Shown here piece by piece: positions 17,223-25,477 of a DNA stretch of 64,000 nt; within the stretch, counting starts at the first letter, position 1; the number at the start of each line of letters is the position of its first letter. Origin of the DNA: Microtetraspora glauca (GTDB taxonomy: Bacteria > Actinomycetota > Actinomycetes > Streptomycetales > Streptomycetaceae); the NCBI GenBank assembly GCA_000721275.1, contig JOFO01000004.1, forward strand, positions 62,001 to 126,000, in the 5' to 3' direction. Position numbers and translations under genes: made by a program. The notes beneath the pieces are model-generated. The model was given only the letters and a program-made list of their open reading frames with translations, did not search any database and had not been told where the DNA came from.

Positions 17223-18181
17223 CCACGCTCACCCCCGCCGCCCCGGCCCCCTCGGCCTCCGGAGCGGGCCGCGACGCCGTCACGGCGCGCCCCCGGACCG
17301 TCCGCGGGAAATGGACCGAGCACGGCCTGGTCTTCGTGGCCCCCTTCCTGGTCGTCTACGGCCTCTTCCTCGTCTGGCCGCTCATCAGCGGCCTCGGGAT
17401 GAGCCTGACCAGCGAGAACATCACCGGCACCGAGGCGGAGTTCATCGGCCTGGACAACTACGCGGAGGCGGTGGCCGACCCGCAGATGTGGTCCTCGCTG
17501 GGGAACACCGTCTGGTTCACCGTGCTCTCCACCCTCCCGCTCGTGCTGGTCGGACTCGTGCTCGCCCTGCTCGCCCACCAGCTGCGGGTCGTGCAGTGGC
17601 TCTGGCGGATCAGCTGGTTCGCGCCCTTCCTGCTGCCCTCCGGCGTCGTCTGCATGCTGTTCGCACAGATGATCTTCCCGCCGGGGTTCGGGCTCGCCGA
17701 CCAGCTCCTCGCCTCCGCCGGACTCGAACCCGGCATCGGCTGGCTGAGCGACGAACGCTACGCGATGCTCTCCATCGTCCTGACCACGGTGTGGTGGACG
17801 GTCGGGTTCAACTTCCTGCTGTACCTCGCGGCGCTCCAGGCCGTGCCGCAGCACCTGTACGAGGCGGCCGAGCTCGACGGCGCCGGAGCGTGGCGACAGC
17901 TCCTCCACATCACCCTGCCGCTCCTGCGGCGCACCACCGGCCTCGTGCTCGTCCTCCAGGTGCTCGCCTCGCTCAAGATCTTCGACCAGGTCTACCTCAT
18001 GACCGGCGGAGGACCCGACGACTCCACCCGGCCGATCCTCCAGTACGTCTACCAGCAGGGCTTCACCGGCTACCGGATCGGCTACGCGTCCGCCGTCTCC
18101 TACATCTTCTTCGCCCTCATCCTGATCGTCTCCCTGGTCCAGCCCGTGCTGGCCCGGCGCAAAGAGGAGGCCGGCAAGTGA
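17219..18181 (+). CDS. Carbohydrate ABC transporter permease (MalF-like)
   Basis: The 320-residue protein has about six transmembrane helices. The first is GLVFVAPFLVVYGLFLVWPL and is preceded by a positively charged N-terminal tail. The EAA loop reads YEAAELDGAGAWRQLLHITLP, the surface that docks the ATPase. ATG 17219 overlaps the TGA of the binding-protein gene by four bases. Together with the next gene it forms the membrane channel for arabino-oligosaccharides; the substrate is inferred from the neighbouring hydrolases. Confidence 0.95.
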   Translation: MTTLTPAAPAPSASGAGRDAVTARPRTVRGKWTEHGLVFVAPFLVVYGLFLVWPLISGLGMSLTSENITGTEAEFIGLDNYAEAVADPQMWSSLGNTVWFTVLSTLPLVLVGLVLALLAHQLRVVQWLWRISWFAPFLLPSGVVCMLFAQMIFPPGFGLADQLLASAGLEPGIGWLSDERYAMLSIVLTTVWWTVGFNFLLYLAALQAVPQHLYEAAELDGAGAWRQLLHITLPLLRRTTGLVLVLQVLASLKIFDQVYLMTGGGPDDSTRPILQYVYQQGFTGYRIGYASAVSYIFFALILIVSLVQPVLARRKEEAGK

Positions 18182-19062
18182 GCCTCGCCGCCGCCCGTGA
18201 CCACACCGCCCGATCGACGCGCGCCGGGAGCCGCCGGCCCCGCTGGACCGCGGGCCGGATCTCGCTGCTCGCCGTGGCGCTCGTCCTGGCCGTCGCCTGG
18301 CTGCTGCCCCTGCTCTGGGCCGTCGCCACCTCGCTCAAGCCGGAGGGGGAGACGACCCGGACACCGCTGGAGTGGATCGGCTCGCGGATCACCTTCGAGG
18401 CGTACGCCAAGGTGTGGGAGTCGGGCACCCTGCTGCGGTGGACGGTGAACTCCCTCGTCGTCTCCGGCCTCACCACCCTGCTCACCGTCGTCCTGTGCGC
18501 CATGGCCGCCTACGGCTTCACCCGGACCGCGTTCCGGGGACGCAAGCTCCTGTACGGCCTCGTCCTCGCCGGGATCATGGTGCCGCCCCAGGTCCTCATC
18601 GCACCGCTGTTCACCCAGATGGTCCGCATGGGGCTCGTGGACACCTACTGGGGAGTGATCCTGCCCCAGGTCGCCGTGCCCGCCATGGTGTTCATCCTCG
18701 TGAAGTTCTTCGAAGGGGTGCCCAGAGAACTGGAAGAGGCCGCCTTCGTCGACGGCGCCGGACGCTGGCGGGTCTTCTGGACGATCGTCATGCCGCTGTC
18801 CCGGCCGGTCCTCGCGGCGGTCGCGATCTTCACCTTCATCTCCACGTGGAACAACTTCCTGTGGCCGTTCCTCGTGACCACGGACCCCCAGGCCATGACG
18901 CTCCCGGTGGGGCTGGTCAACGTCCAGTCCGGCTTCGGCGTCCGGTACGCCCAGATCATGGCCTCCCTGGTGATCGCGGGCCTGCCCCTGCTGCTCGTCT
19001 TCGCCCTGTTCCAGCGGCAGATCGTGCGGGGCATCGCCCACACGGGCCTGGCCGGCCAGTGA
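18178..19062 (+). CDS. Carbohydrate ABC transporter permease (MalG-like)
   Basis: The start is GTG 18178, overlapping the previous stop (GTGA), and gives 294 residues with six predicted helices. The EAA loop is LEEAAFVDGAGRWRVFWTIV, followed by MPLSRPVLAAVAIFTFISTW. It pairs with the MalF-like subunit. A strong terminator hairpin begins 6 bp after the stop, so this is the last gene of the arabinan operon. Confidence 0.95.
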   Translation: MSLAAARDHTARSTRAGSRRPRWTAGRISLLAVALVLAVAWLLPLLWAVATSLKPEGETTRTPLEWIGSRITFEAYAKVWESGTLLRWTVNSLVVSGLTTLLTVVLCAMAAYGFTRTAFRGRKLLYGLVLAGIMVPPQVLIAPLFTQMVRMGLVDTYWGVILPQVAVPAMVFILVKFFEGVPRELEEAAFVDGAGRWRVFWTIVMPLSRPVLAAVAIFTFISTWNNFLWPFLVTTDPQAMTLPVGLVNVQSGFGVRYAQIMASLVIAGLPLLLVFALFQRQIVRGIAHTGLAGQ

Positions 19063-19067
19063 ACCCG

Positions 19068-19105
19068 CCGTGGTGCCCCGCCGGCAGCCCGGCGGGACAC
19101 CACGG
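19068..19105 (+). terminator. Rho-independent-type terminator after the arabinan operon
   Basis: A stem with 17-bp arms and one mismatch (19068-19084 with 19089-19105) directly follows the last permease gene. The loop is four bases. No T-run follows, as is common in Streptomyces. Confidence 0.88.
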
Positions 19106-19249
19106 CCATGCGCCGACCCGCCCCCCCCGCGGCCTTCGTGTCCGTGTGGACCACGGCGTGGGCGGGGTCGCGCCAGATCTTGCCGTGACGCTGTGAAGCG
19201 TGGCGGAACCACGAGACGGGGGGACACGGGTCCCCCCGGGAGGAAGGAC

Positions 19250-20506
19250 ATGACCGACACCACCAACTGGGCGGGGAACATCACCTTCGGCGCGGAACGC
19301 CTCCGGGCCCCCGCCTCGGTCGAGGAACTGCAGGAGCTGGTGGCCGGCTCCCGTGCCGTACGAGCCCTGGGAACCGGCCACTCCTTCAACGCGATCGCCG
19401 ACACCACCGGGGATCTGGTGACCACCGCCGGCCTGCCCCGCGTGCTCGACATCGACGGGCGGGCCCGCACCGTCACCGTGAGCGGCGGATCCCGATTCGG
19501 GGAGATCACCGGCCTCCTCCACGAGGCCGGACTCGCCCTCCACAACCTCGGTTCGCTGCCCCACATCTCGATCGCCGGAGCCTGCGCGACCGGCACGCAC
19601 GGGTCGGGGGACGGCAACGGCACCCTCGCCTCGGCCGTACGGGCCGTCACCTACGTCTCGGCCTCCGGCGACCTCGTCACGACGCGGCGGGGCGACGAGC
19701 ACTTTGAGGGCTCCGTGGTCGCCCTCGGCGCGCTCGGCGTGGTCACCACGCTGACCCTGGACCTGGTGCCGGCCTTCGACGTCCGGCAGTGGGTCTACGA
19801 GGACCTGCCCGTCACCGCCCTCCGCGGCGCCTTCGACGAGGTGATGTCCGCCGCGTACAGCGTCAGCCTCTTCACCCGCTGGAGAGGGGACCTGATCGAC
19901 CAGGTGTGGTTGAAGCGGCGCGCGGACGCCCCGGAAGCCGCGACCGAGCCGTCGCGCTGGCTCGGTGCCGTCCGGGCCGACGGTCCCCGACACCCCGTCC
20001 CCGGCATGCCGGCCGACGCCTGCACCCCGCAGCTGGGCCTGCCGGGCCCGTCCCCGTTCCGGCTGCCGCACTTCAGGCTGGAGCACACCCCGAGCAGCGG
20101 CGACGAACTGCAGTCGGAGTACTTCGTCGCCCGTGAGGACGCCGTCGCGGCCTTCGACGCCCTGCACGCCGTACGGGACGCCTTCGCCCCCCATCTGCGC
20201 GTGGGGGAGATCCGGAGCGTGGCCGCGGACGGCCTCTGGCTCAGTCCGGCCCATCGGCGGGACTCCGTGGCCTTCCACTTCACCTGGCTGCCCGACACGG
20301 CCGCCGTGACGAAGGCCCTGCACGTGATCGAGGACGCCCTCGCCCCCTTCGCGGCCCGGCCGCACTGGGGCAAGCTCTTCGTCACGGAGCCCGAGGCCCT
20401 GCGCGGTCTCTATCCCCGGTACGACCGTTTCGAGCGCCTGACGGCGGACGTCGACCCCACGGGGACGTTCCGCAACGACTTCATCGCCCGCTGCTTCCCG
20501 CGGTGA
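19250..20506 (+). CDS. Alditol oxidase (AldO-type, covalent FAD)
   Basis: The 418-residue flavoprotein resembles alditol/xylitol oxidase of Streptomyces coelicolor. The N-terminus TNWAGNITF, the flavin-attachment motif LGTGHSFNAIAD with His44, SLPHISIAGACATGTHGSG, ALGALGVVTTLTLDLVPA, AAYSVSLFTRWRGD and the C-terminal ARPHWGKLFV are all present. Such enzymes oxidise the terminal hydroxyl of xylitol, sorbitol or arabinitol with O2, releasing H2O2. ATG 19250 has GAGGAAGG 4 bp before it. Its place next to the arabinan operon suggests a pentitol-linked role, but the terminator between them shows separate transcription. Confidence 0.93.
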   Translation: MTDTTNWAGNITFGAERLRAPASVEELQELVAGSRAVRALGTGHSFNAIADTTGDLVTTAGLPRVLDIDGRARTVTVSGGSRFGEITGLLHEAGLALHNLGSLPHISIAGACATGTHGSGDGNGTLASAVRAVTYVSASGDLVTTRRGDEHFEGSVVALGALGVVTTLTLDLVPAFDVRQWVYEDLPVTALRGAFDEVMSAAYSVSLFTRWRGDLIDQVWLKRRADAPEAATEPSRWLGAVRADGPRHPVPGMPADACTPQLGLPGPSPFRLPHFRLEHTPSSGDELQSEYFVAREDAVAAFDALHAVRDAFAPHLRVGEIRSVAADGLWLSPAHRRDSVAFHFTWLPDTAAVTKALHVIEDALAPFAARPHWGKLFVTEPEALRGLYPRYDRFERLTADVDPTGTFRNDFIARCFPR

Positions 20507-20507
20507 A

Positions 20508-20545
20508 CCGTCCGCGGAACACGGCCGGGGCGGACGGACGCCGGG
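20508..20545 (+). terminator. Possible terminator after alditol oxidase
   Basis: CCGTCCGC and GCGGACGG form an 8-bp stem starting just after the stop codon of the alditol oxidase gene. The loop is long and G/C-rich, so the call is moderate. Confidence 0.5.
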
Positions 20546-20616
20546 AGGGCGGTCCGCCGTCCCGCCGCGGCCTGTGGGTGGGTGCTCCGGCACCGGCGAC
20601 CGGCCCGGGCGGGCAT

Positions 20617-20676
20617 GACATGGTGGCCGCCCGCACCCTCAGCCGCCGAACTATGGTGTGCAACCACATACACGCG
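20617..20676. repeat. 60-bp duplicated regulatory-type segment, copy 2
   Basis: This copy lies 68 bp before the truncated MFS gene and aligns with 5438-5497 (49 of 60 bases). The core AACTATGGTGTGCAACCACA contains a near-palindrome around GTGCA, so a transcription-factor site is plausible. Confidence 0.6.
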
Positions 20677-20744
20677 TGACCAGCGGGATTCTACGGTGTG
20701 GCGACACGAACACCGTCCCCGTCACTCGCTCGGAAGTGGTGCAC

Positions 20745-20858
20745 ATGGCCGCCGCAAGACCCGCCTCCACGTCTCCCGGATCCATCAAGCGCATCGTCGC
20801 CGCGAGCCTCATAGGCACCACCATCGAGTGGTACGACAACTCATCCGATCAGGGCTAG
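20745..20858 (+). pseudogene. MFS transporter, N-terminal stub
   Basis: ATG 20745 begins a frame that reads RIVAASLIGTTIEWYD, the start of the first helix of the metabolite:proton symporter group of MFS transporters. It then leaves homology at about 20838 and stops at 20856-20858. An intact protein would have about 430 residues. The break coincides with the beginning of an unrelated 180-bp stretch rich in AACCAGCAC and GTGCTGGTT words. Confidence 0.75.
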
Positions 20859-21030
20859 GACCTGCGTCTTTTCGCGCTGTGAGCGGTGAGAACCAGCACG
20901 GAACCAGCACGGGAGTTGAGTGTGCTGGTTCGGGCCGGAGGTTGGCGAGTTCCGACCCTGAACCGGAAGCTCTTTGCTCGGAGCCGGCGTCACTCGGTGT
21001 GATCTCTCTCGCGGCGCTACATAGGTGGTC
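20839..21030. other. Junction sequence between two truncated genes
   Basis: About 190 bp with no coding signal join the MFS stub to the pirin tail. It contains AACCAGCACGG twice in direct order and GTGCTGGTT once inverted (20891-20930). Such a patch may be the scar of an excised element. Confidence 0.4.
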
Positions 21031-21198
21031 ATGTTGTGGTGGAACTTTGTCGGCCGCACCGACGACGAGATCCGCAAGGCGAGGGAGGACTGGATGGCGA
21101 GCGATCGCTTCGGCGAGGTCAAGGGCTACGACGGTGACCGTCTGGACGCCTCCGAGCTCCCGGCGACCCAGCCGAAGGCGCGGGGTCGGGTGCGCTGA
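21031..21198 (+). pseudogene. Pirin-family protein, C-terminal fragment
   Basis: The 55-residue frame MLWWNFVGRTDDEIRKARED and onward to [13 protein letters not shown] matches the C-terminal end of pirin-family cupins. A TAG codon lies in frame 6 bp upstream of the ATG, so the N-terminal four fifths of the protein are missing. It may be transcribed but should not make a working cupin. Confidence 0.78.
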
Positions 21199-21597
21199 GT
21201 TGGGGGTTTTCCGCTCCTAATCGATGCAGGGGCGGAGGTGCCTGGTCCTGTCCGTCGTTCGTTGTCGCGGCTGTGGGAGGAGGGCGTATCGCAGCCCCTC
21301 CCGCAGCCGCGCAGTCGGCTGGTGTGCTTCCAGGGTGTGCTCGTGCACGAGCGGGTCCGGTCGGCTGAATGCCGACCTCTTGCCGACTTTTCTGACGGGA
21401 AGTCAGTTTTCTCGATGGTGCGGCGCAGGGTGGTCCAGCGTGGGTCGCGTGGGGCGGAGCAGGAGCGGCGCTCGTCATCCGTGGGCCGATCGCCTGCTCG
21501 GCCGTACGGGCCGCGCGGGTGCCCTCGGAGCCATGCCCGCTGTCCGCGACAGGGACCTCGCGCACCGGTCTCGGCCCTGGAGGAGCGCGTACCGGCA

Positions 21598-21760
21598 TCG
21601 CGCCTCCTGACGTCGGCGAACCGCAACGGAAGCGGCCGATGCGGCGAGTCGCTCGCCAGCAGCTTCTTCGTCTGCTGGTAGTGCTCCGGCATCATCTTGT
21701 GGGTCTCCCGACCGATGCCCGACCGCTTGTGGCCGCCGAAGGCGGCGTGTGCGGAGTGTG
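21598..21760 (-). pseudogene. Aldehyde dehydrogenase, C-terminal fragment
   Basis: On the minus strand the frame reads [20 protein letters not shown], then [15 protein letters not shown]. This is the last 40 or so residues of an NAD-dependent aldehyde dehydrogenase of the ExaC/AldB type. The catalytic region is absent. Nothing else was recognised between 21199 and 21921. Confidence 0.8.
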
Positions 21761-21921
21761 ATGAAAGTCCGAGGATGCGCAAAGCGTATGAACGGGCACG
21801 ATGACGGACGGAGGGCGATTTGATCACTGGCTGCAACGGGCTCCGGCTTTCTCAGGGAGGCTCTGGAGCGGCTTCCGGAGCACCTGACTGACGTCGAGGA
21901 GCGACCACCGGGTCTTTGCCG

Positions 21922-22327
21922 CTACTCCGCGCCGGCAAGGCTCGAAGACTGCTGGGGCAGCAGGCCACGAAGATGACCGAAGACCCGTGCGTCGGCGGCG
22001 TCGGGATAGCCGTTGAACCAGCCCGTCGGAGGCGGGTCACGCGATTCCGCCAGGCCGTGGCACCACTGCGAGAGGACGTTGTCGCCGAGCGCAGGATCCG
22101 TCACGGCGGCGCAGCTTGACGATGTGCCGAAGGACGCGGTCGCGGTCCACGGACCGGACGGCGCCGATCGAGGCGCCTTCGTGGGCGATCCGGTTCCGGA
22201 CCTGCCTGGCCTGGTGCAGGGTGTCCATGCCCGTGGCCCGGCCCGCCGGGAGTGCGGCCACGCTGTGCGGGCCGCCGCCCAGCGACTTGTCGGCGGGAAC
22301 TGGGGCGACGGTCTCTTCGAAGGCCAC
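21922..22327 (-). pseudogene. HEPN-motif hypothetical protein with a frameshift
   Basis: The frame from ATG 22327 reads LHQARQVRNRIAHEGASIGA, which contains the RNxxxH signature of HEPN-domain proteins, and VDRDRVLRHIVKLRR. After a one-base shift near 22110 the second frame continues PALGDNVLSQWCHGLAESRD and GWFNGYPDAADARVFGHLRG to the stop at 21922. Joined, the two halves give about 135 residues. HEPN domains are often RNases of toxin or defence systems, but no partner gene is present. A sequencing error could also explain the shift. Confidence 0.5.
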
Positions 22328-22457
22328 GGCCGGGTCTGCCCGGTGGGCGCGGTGCCCCTGTCCCTTGCGTACGCCGGGATCTCGGCTTCAAGGTCAGGGG
22401 CGTTCAGCCCACGTACGGGGCCGTGACCGAGGCCTGCACCCGCCGCCACACCGGCGC

Positions 22458-23174
22458 TCAGTCGACGGCGGAAGACGATGGTGCCCCGTCCTGCGGTGGG
22501 CGAGGGCTCACCCGCTCGACCGTCAGCCGGTTCACCACACCGACCACGCCGTCCACCCGCCACGCGGCTCGGACCAGTACCGACGCGTCGGCCTCCGGCC
22601 CGGGCGAGCCGGCCAGGGTGACCATCCCGTCCCGGACATCGACGTGGAGCTTCTCGGCACCGCGAGGGGCCGCCCTCCGGGCAGTGACGGCGTCGGCGAC
22701 TTCCCTGCGGATCTCCTCGTCCGTTCTCAGGAAGACGCGCAGGAGGTCACGTCGCGTGGTGATGCCGATGAGGCGGTCCTCCTCGTCCACCACGGGCAGC
22801 CGGTCGATGTGACGGCGTTCCATGATGCGCGCGGCGTCGACGACGCGCTGCTCGGGGTGGACCGTGACCGCTGGACTGGTCATCAGTTCCATGGCCGCCG
22901 ACGCGGCCGGACGGGCGTGGACGAGCCGCTTCAGAACTCCCGCCAGTCGGCGTCGCCCGACACCACCGCGGCCGAGACCTGCCTGTCGCCGGGTGAGGTC
23001 CGTCTGGGACACCACACCCATGACCTTGTCGTCCTCGTCCACCACCGGCACGCCGCTGATCCGGTGGGAGGCGAGCATGCGGGCCAGTTCGCCGACTGAG
23101 GTGTCCGGGCGCGCCTGCACCACCTCACCGGTCATCACCTCGCCCACCATCCGGTTTCCGACCACGGTTCTCAT
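22458..23174 (-). CDS. CBS-pair plus BON domain protein
   Basis: The 238-residue protein carries two CBS motifs, at about 9-70 (VGEVMTGEVVQARPDTSVGE, ISGVPVVDEDDKVMGVVSQT) and about 95-155 (MTSPAVTVHPEQRVVDAARI, IDRLPVVDEEDRLIGITTRR). A BON-like domain follows at about 165-230 (LHVDVRDGMVTLAGSPG). CBS pairs bind adenine nucleotides and sense energy state. The mycobacterial CBS protein Rv2626c is a DosR-regulon member, and this gene likewise sits in a hypoxia-type island. It follows the alcohol dehydrogenase gene by 30 bp on the same strand and is probably cotranscribed with it. Confidence 0.9.
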   Translation of the reverse strand: MRTVVGNRMVGEVMTGEVVQARPDTSVGELARMLASHRISGVPVVDEDDKVMGVVSQTDLTRRQAGLGRGGVGRRRLAGVLKRLVHARPAASAAMELMTSPAVTVHPEQRVVDAARIMERRHIDRLPVVDEEDRLIGITTRRDLLRVFLRTDEEIRREVADAVTARRAAPRGAEKLHVDVRDGMVTLAGSPGPEADASVLVRAAWRVDGVVGVVNRLTVERVSPRPPQDGAPSSSAVD

Positions 23175-23204
23175 CTCCTGTCGTGCGCGCGGGTACGGGA
23201 CAGT

Positions 23205-24215
23205 TCACATCTCGAAGACCACGCGAGCCTTCACCGTTCCCTTGAGCACCTCGTCGACGCACTCGTTGACGGACGAGAGGGGGCGGGTTTCGTAGATCAC
23301 GCGGGTACGTCCGGCGGCGTGCAGCTGGAACACCTCGGCCAGGTCCTGGCGGGTACCGACGATCGAGCCGATGACGGACGTTCCGCCGAGCACGGTGGAG
23401 AAGATCGGAACCTGGACCGCGCCGTCGGCGGGAAGGGCCACCATGACCAGCCTGCCGCCCCGGCGCAGGCCGGCCAGGGCGGTCGCGAAGCTTTCCTCGC
23501 TCACCGCCAGGGCCAGGGCCGCGTGCGCGCCTCCGTACCGCTGGAGGACCGTTGCCGGGTCTTCCTTGCGGGCGTCGATGAGGATGTCGGCGCCGAGGTC
23601 GGCGGCGAGCCGGAGCTTGTCGTCGGAGATGTCGATCGCGGCCACAGTGGCACCGGCGATCTTGGCGTACTGCACGGCGAGGTGTCCCAGCCCGCCTATA
23701 CCGGAGATCGCCACGAGGTCTGTCGGACCGATGCCGGCCACCTTCAGGGCCTTGTACGTGGTGACTCCCGCGCACGTCAGAGGCGCCGCCTCGCGCGGGT
23801 CGACGCCGTCGGGCACGGGCTGCGCGAAGTCGGCGTGGGCGAGCATCTTCTCGGCGTAGGCGCCGTCGACCCCGTATCCGGTGTTGACCTGCTGTTGGCA
23901 CAGGGTCTCCCAGCCGGAGAGACAGTGCTCGCACCGTCCGCAGGCCCAGCCCAGCCAGGGCACGGCCACGCGCTGCCCGACCGACAGGTGCGTGACGCCC
24001 GCGCCGAGTTCCTCGACGATGCCGACGCCCTCGTGCCCGGGGACGAACGGGGGCGTGGGCCTGACCGGCCAGTCGCCGTGGGCCGCGTGGATGTCCGTAT
24101 GGCACAGCCCGGACGCTTCGACGCGGATGCGTACCTGTCCGGGACCGGGCACGGGATCGGGACGCTCCTCGATCACCAGCGGTTCTCCCAGGGCCTTCAC
24201 CACTGCTGCCTTCAT
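23205..24215 (-). CDS. adhP: Zinc-dependent alcohol dehydrogenase (AdhP-type)
   Basis: The 336-residue medium-chain dehydrogenase has the catalytic zinc ligands Cys in ASGLCHTDIH, His-Glu in PGHEGVGIV and the third Cys in LTCAGVTTYKAL. The four structural zinc cysteines are in CGRCEHCLSGWETLC, and the NAD-binding GIGGLGH motif follows. It should interconvert ethanol and acetaldehyde with NAD(H). The gene is divergent from GAPDH, and a DosR-like box lies between them (24346-24359). In this island it would help regenerate NAD+ under oxygen limitation, alongside AdhE. Confidence 0.93.
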   Translation of the reverse strand: MKAAVVKALGEPLVIEERPDPVPGPGQVRIRVEASGLCHTDIHAAHGDWPVRPTPPFVPGHEGVGIVEELGAGVTHLSVGQRVAVPWLGWACGRCEHCLSGWETLCQQQVNTGYGVDGAYAEKMLAHADFAQPVPDGVDPREAAPLTCAGVTTYKALKVAGIGPTDLVAISGIGGLGHLAVQYAKIAGATVAAIDISDDKLRLAADLGADILIDARKEDPATVLQRYGGAHAALALAVSEESFATALAGLRRGGRLVMVALPADGAVQVPIFSTVLGGTSVIGSIVGTRQDLAEVFQLHAAGRTRVIYETRPLSSVNECVDEVLKGTVKARVVFEM

Positions 24216-24345
24216 GGCGTGCTCCTCATGCTCGTCGTCGCTTCCAGCGTGCTGCGCGGCACGGGCAGGGAACAGAACCGGTCAGGACCCGTTCGCCGGG
24301 CCGAAGGGCCGTGGCGGACCGGGCCGGGAGGGGCACGGCGCACGA

Positions 24346-24359
24346 GGGCCCAATGACCC
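24346..24359. promoter_or_regulatory. DosR/OsdR-like box (adhP / GAPDH)
   Basis: GGGCCCAATGACCC fits GGGNC-N4-GNCCC, the half-site spacing of the DosR box. One more base on each side pairs (A and T). It lies between divergent adhP and GAPDH, 90 bp before the latter. Confidence 0.6.
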
Positions 24360-24448
24360 TGCGGCGCCCCCCGTTCGGCCCCTGCCCCCGGCCAGGCGGA
24401 GCCCACAGGCTGGCCCCACTCGAATCACCTGTCGGGAGGGCGGCGGAG

Positions 24449-25477
24449 ATGACCGTACGCATAGGCATCAACGGCTTCGGGCGCATAGGGCGCGACTACC
24501 TGCGCTGCGTCATGGGACGCATGGAGACGGGTAACGGCATCCCGGTGGAGGTGGTGGCCGTCAACGACCTCGCCTCGCCGGCCGCGCTGGCCCACCTGCT
24601 CGCCTACGACTCCACCTACGGCAGGCTCGGCCGCACCGTCGAGCACGATGACGAATCGCTCACGGTGGACGGGCACCGCATCGCCGTCACGTCCGAGCGC
24701 GACCCGGCCGACCTGCGCTGGGGGGACCTCGGTGTGGACGTGGTCATCGAGGCCACCGGCCGCTTCCGCACCAGGGAGGACGCCGGCCGGCACCTGCGGG
24801 CGGGTGCGCGCAAGGTGCTGCTCTCGGTGCCCGGCAAGGACGTGGACGCCACCTTCGTCATGGGCGTCAACGAGTACGCGTACGACCCGTACGCGCATCA
24901 CGTGATCTCCAACGCGTCCTGCACCACCAACTGCGTGGCCCCGATGGCGAAGGTCCTCGACGAGCGCTTCGGGATCGTCAAGGGACTGATGACCACCATC
25001 CACGGATACACCAACGACCAGGTCGTGCTCGACGGTCCGCACAAGGATCTGCGCCGGGGGCGCACGGCCGCCGTGAACATCATCCCGACCGGCACCGGTG
25101 CCGCCCGCGCCGTCGGTCTCGTGCTCCCGGAGCTCGCCGGCACCCTGGACGGCATCGCCGTGCGCGTGCCGGTCGAGGACGGTTCGCTGACGGACCTCAC
25201 CCTCGTCCTGGAGCAGCCGGTGTCCGCGGAGGACGTCAACGACGCCTTCCTCGACGCCGCCGGTGGACCGCTGAAGGGCATCCTGCGCGTGAGTCACGCC
25301 CCGATCGTCTCGCGCGACATCGTCGGCGACCCCGCGTCCTGCATCGTGGACGCCCTCCTGACCCAGGCCCACGGGAACCTGGTCAAGGCCTTCGGCTGGT
25401 ACGACAACGAGTGGGGCTACACCAACCGTCTGGTCGATCTGACCCAGTACGTCGCCGCCCTCCTGGACGGCCGGTGA
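24449..25477 (+). CDS. gap: Type I glyceraldehyde-3-phosphate dehydrogenase
   Basis: The 342-residue enzyme starts TVRIGINGFGRIGRDYLRCV (Rossmann motif). It has the catalytic Cys158 in SNASCTTNC and the catalytic His in TTIHGYTNDQ, and the C-terminus WYDNEWGYTNRLVDL. Asp in VNDLASP at the end of the second strand points to NAD rather than NADP. It catalyses the oxidative step of glycolysis, producing 1,3-bisphosphoglycerate and NADH. A second, island-located GAPDH beside AdhE and pyruvate formate-lyase suggests a fermentation isozyme. GGCGGAGATG gives a poor ribosome site right before ATG 24449. Confidence 0.96.
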   Translation: MTVRIGINGFGRIGRDYLRCVMGRMETGNGIPVEVVAVNDLASPAALAHLLAYDSTYGRLGRTVEHDDESLTVDGHRIAVTSERDPADLRWGDLGVDVVIEATGRFRTREDAGRHLRAGARKVLLSVPGKDVDATFVMGVNEYAYDPYAHHVISNASCTTNCVAPMAKVLDERFGIVKGLMTTIHGYTNDQVVLDGPHKDLRRGRTAAVNIIPTGTGAARAVGLVLPELAGTLDGIAVRVPVEDGSLTDLTLVLEQPVSAEDVNDAFLDAAGGPLKGILRVSHAPIVSRDIVGDPASCIVDALLTQAHGNLVKAFGWYDNEWGYTNRLVDLTQYVAALLDGR

